Source of the DNA: Candidatus Neomicrothrix sp. UBA6944
GTDB taxonomy: Bacteria > Actinomycetota > Acidimicrobiia > Acidimicrobiales > Poriferisodalaceae
Assembly (NCBI GenBank): GCA_002448715.1
Contig: DJZU01000001.1
Span: forward strand, 21,011 to 34,049
Reading direction: 5' to 3'
DNA length: 13,039 bases
Positions 12,613 through 13,039 of the stretch are shown here, piece by piece. The notes beneath the pieces were generated by a model. That model did not search any database and had not been told where the DNA came from. It saw nothing but the letters and a program-made list of their open reading frames with translations. Numbering within the stretch: the first letter of the stretch is position 1; every line of letters begins with the position of its first letter. The position numbers were made by a program, and so were the translations under genes.

Positions 12613-13039
12613 TTACCGCCACGACATGCCGGTGGCTTTCTCCTCAACTCGTTTGTCCGCATGGGGAATAGCCTCTAGGCGTTCCTTAGGTATGGGAAGC
12701 CCAGATACAACACTTATGCCATATGTGTCTTTTTTGATGCGTTCCAACGCATCGTCAATTTCTTGAATCGCCTCCCTTGCCTGGGCAGAAAGCTGCAGAT
12801 CTCGGTCCCGTTCAACAGCTATTGAGTCACCTTCGCCTGACTCTTCGTCAAATTGCACGTCTCCTGGCTCACGATCTCTGGCAAGTTGGTCGGCTTCGGC
12901 CTCCAAAAACTCTGCATGTTGGGTATAGCGGCCTCGCTCTGCGAGAAGCGCTTCGCGCTGCTTTTTGAGCCACTCCGCGCTGAAGCGCGCCTTGGCTGAG
13001 GTCTTCTTCTTGTCAACTGCTTTTTTCTTCGCAGGAGCC
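12613..13039 (-). CDS. DksA/TraR-family protein lacking zinc-finger cysteines, 5' end missing
   Basis: The frame is open to the right window edge, giving 141 visible residues with no start in view. It begins with an Ala/Lys-rich stretch (APAKKKAVDKKKTSAKARF), then a long coiled-coil region (about residues 20-60, with REALLAERGRYTQHAEFLEAEADQL split over it), an acidic link FDEESGEGDS, and a second helix EIDDALERIKKDTYG. The tail SGLPIPKERLEAIPHADK is the DksA/TraR C-terminal signature, which in relatives bears four zinc-binding cysteines; here those positions read Ser, Ser, Arg and Glu. Family members bind the RNA polymerase secondary channel. Cysteine-poor variants exist, so it may fold without zinc. 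A short version starting at the TTG at 12906 would cut the coiled coil and is unlikely. lspA follows after 4 bases. Confidence 0.85.
   Translation of the reverse strand, partial: APAKKKAVDKKKTSAKARFSAEWLKKQREALLAERGRYTQHAEFLEAEADQLARDREPGDVQFDEESGEGDSIAVERDRDLQLSAQAREAIQEIDDALERIKKDTYGISVVSGLPIPKERLEAIPHADKRVEEKATGMSWR

Noticed and set aside
12609..12662. Longer lspA start (ATG 12662)
   Set aside because: It overlaps the upstream gene by 50 bases and adds a charged Pro-rich leader; the GTG at 12608 gives the usual family length.
12613..12906. Short complete gene from a TTG at 12906
   Set aside because: The same frame stays open to the window edge and encodes the expected coiled-coil part upstream, so the gene is simply cut off.
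12945..12990. Palindromes GAAGCGCTTC and GCGC-TGAA-GCGC inside the DksA-like gene
   Set aside because: They fall within codons of a Glu/Ala/Arg-rich coiled coil and have no terminator or operator features.
1..13039. CRISPR array, tRNA or rRNA gene, insertion sequence, toxin-antitoxin or defence genes
   Set aside because: Nearly all of the sequence is taken up by recognisable or well-formed genes; no regularly spaced repeats, cloverleaf-like segments, transposase or nuclease motifs were seen. No gap without a gene exceeds about 110 bases.

Overview
The window looks like chromosomal DNA from a free-living actinobacterium (Actinomycetota), possibly of the Acidimicrobiia type; the lineage is inference. 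The pointers are a mycothiol synthase (MshD), a bacterial proteasome activator with its C-terminal docking tail (Bpa), a luciferase-like oxidoreductase of the F420-dependent class, and menaquinone genes (MenG, MenA). By eye the base composition is moderate, not the very high GC of streptomycetes. Nothing suggests a plasmid, phage or mobile element: no transposase, integrase, tRNA, rRNA or CRISPR array was seen.

Layout. Positions 1-941 (minus): the 5' part of a CitE-like lyase cut by the window edge, preceded by nth (endonuclease III). 963-1706 (plus): mshD, divergent from nth with a 21-bp gap. 1703-2413 (minus): a VIT/CCC1-type metal transporter whose stop overlaps the mshD stop. 2446-5120 (plus): rlmN, a small membrane protein, a MaoC-like hydratase and menG. 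5122-5979 (minus): menA, tail-to-tail with menG one base apart. 6085-6966 (plus): an LLM oxidoreductase. 6963-13039 (minus): an unbroken run that reads, in transcription order, DksA/TraR-like protein (cut by the edge), lspA, rluD, a type I phosphodiesterase-like enzyme, bpa, a GNAT-like unknown, a nitroreductase and a 350-residue unknown.

How the genes relate. Most are housekeeping: base excision repair (nth), 23S rRNA/tRNA modification (rlmN, rluD), lipoprotein maturation (lspA), menaquinone synthesis (menA, menG), redox buffering (mshD) and protein turnover (bpa). The less understood part is 6085-9327, where an LLM oxidoreductase, a nitroreductase and two unrecognised proteins lie together; a shared redox or detoxification role is possible but unproven.

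The DNA is very compact. Two convergent pairs share their stop codons in a TTAA tetranucleotide and a third pair is one base apart. Six genes have a TANNNT hexamer exactly 6 or 7 bases before the start codon, which is what leaderless actinobacterial promoters look like. This pattern, the cysteine-free DksA-like protein and the unknown redox cluster are the main points worth a second look. I did not find a clear new defence or mobile system.
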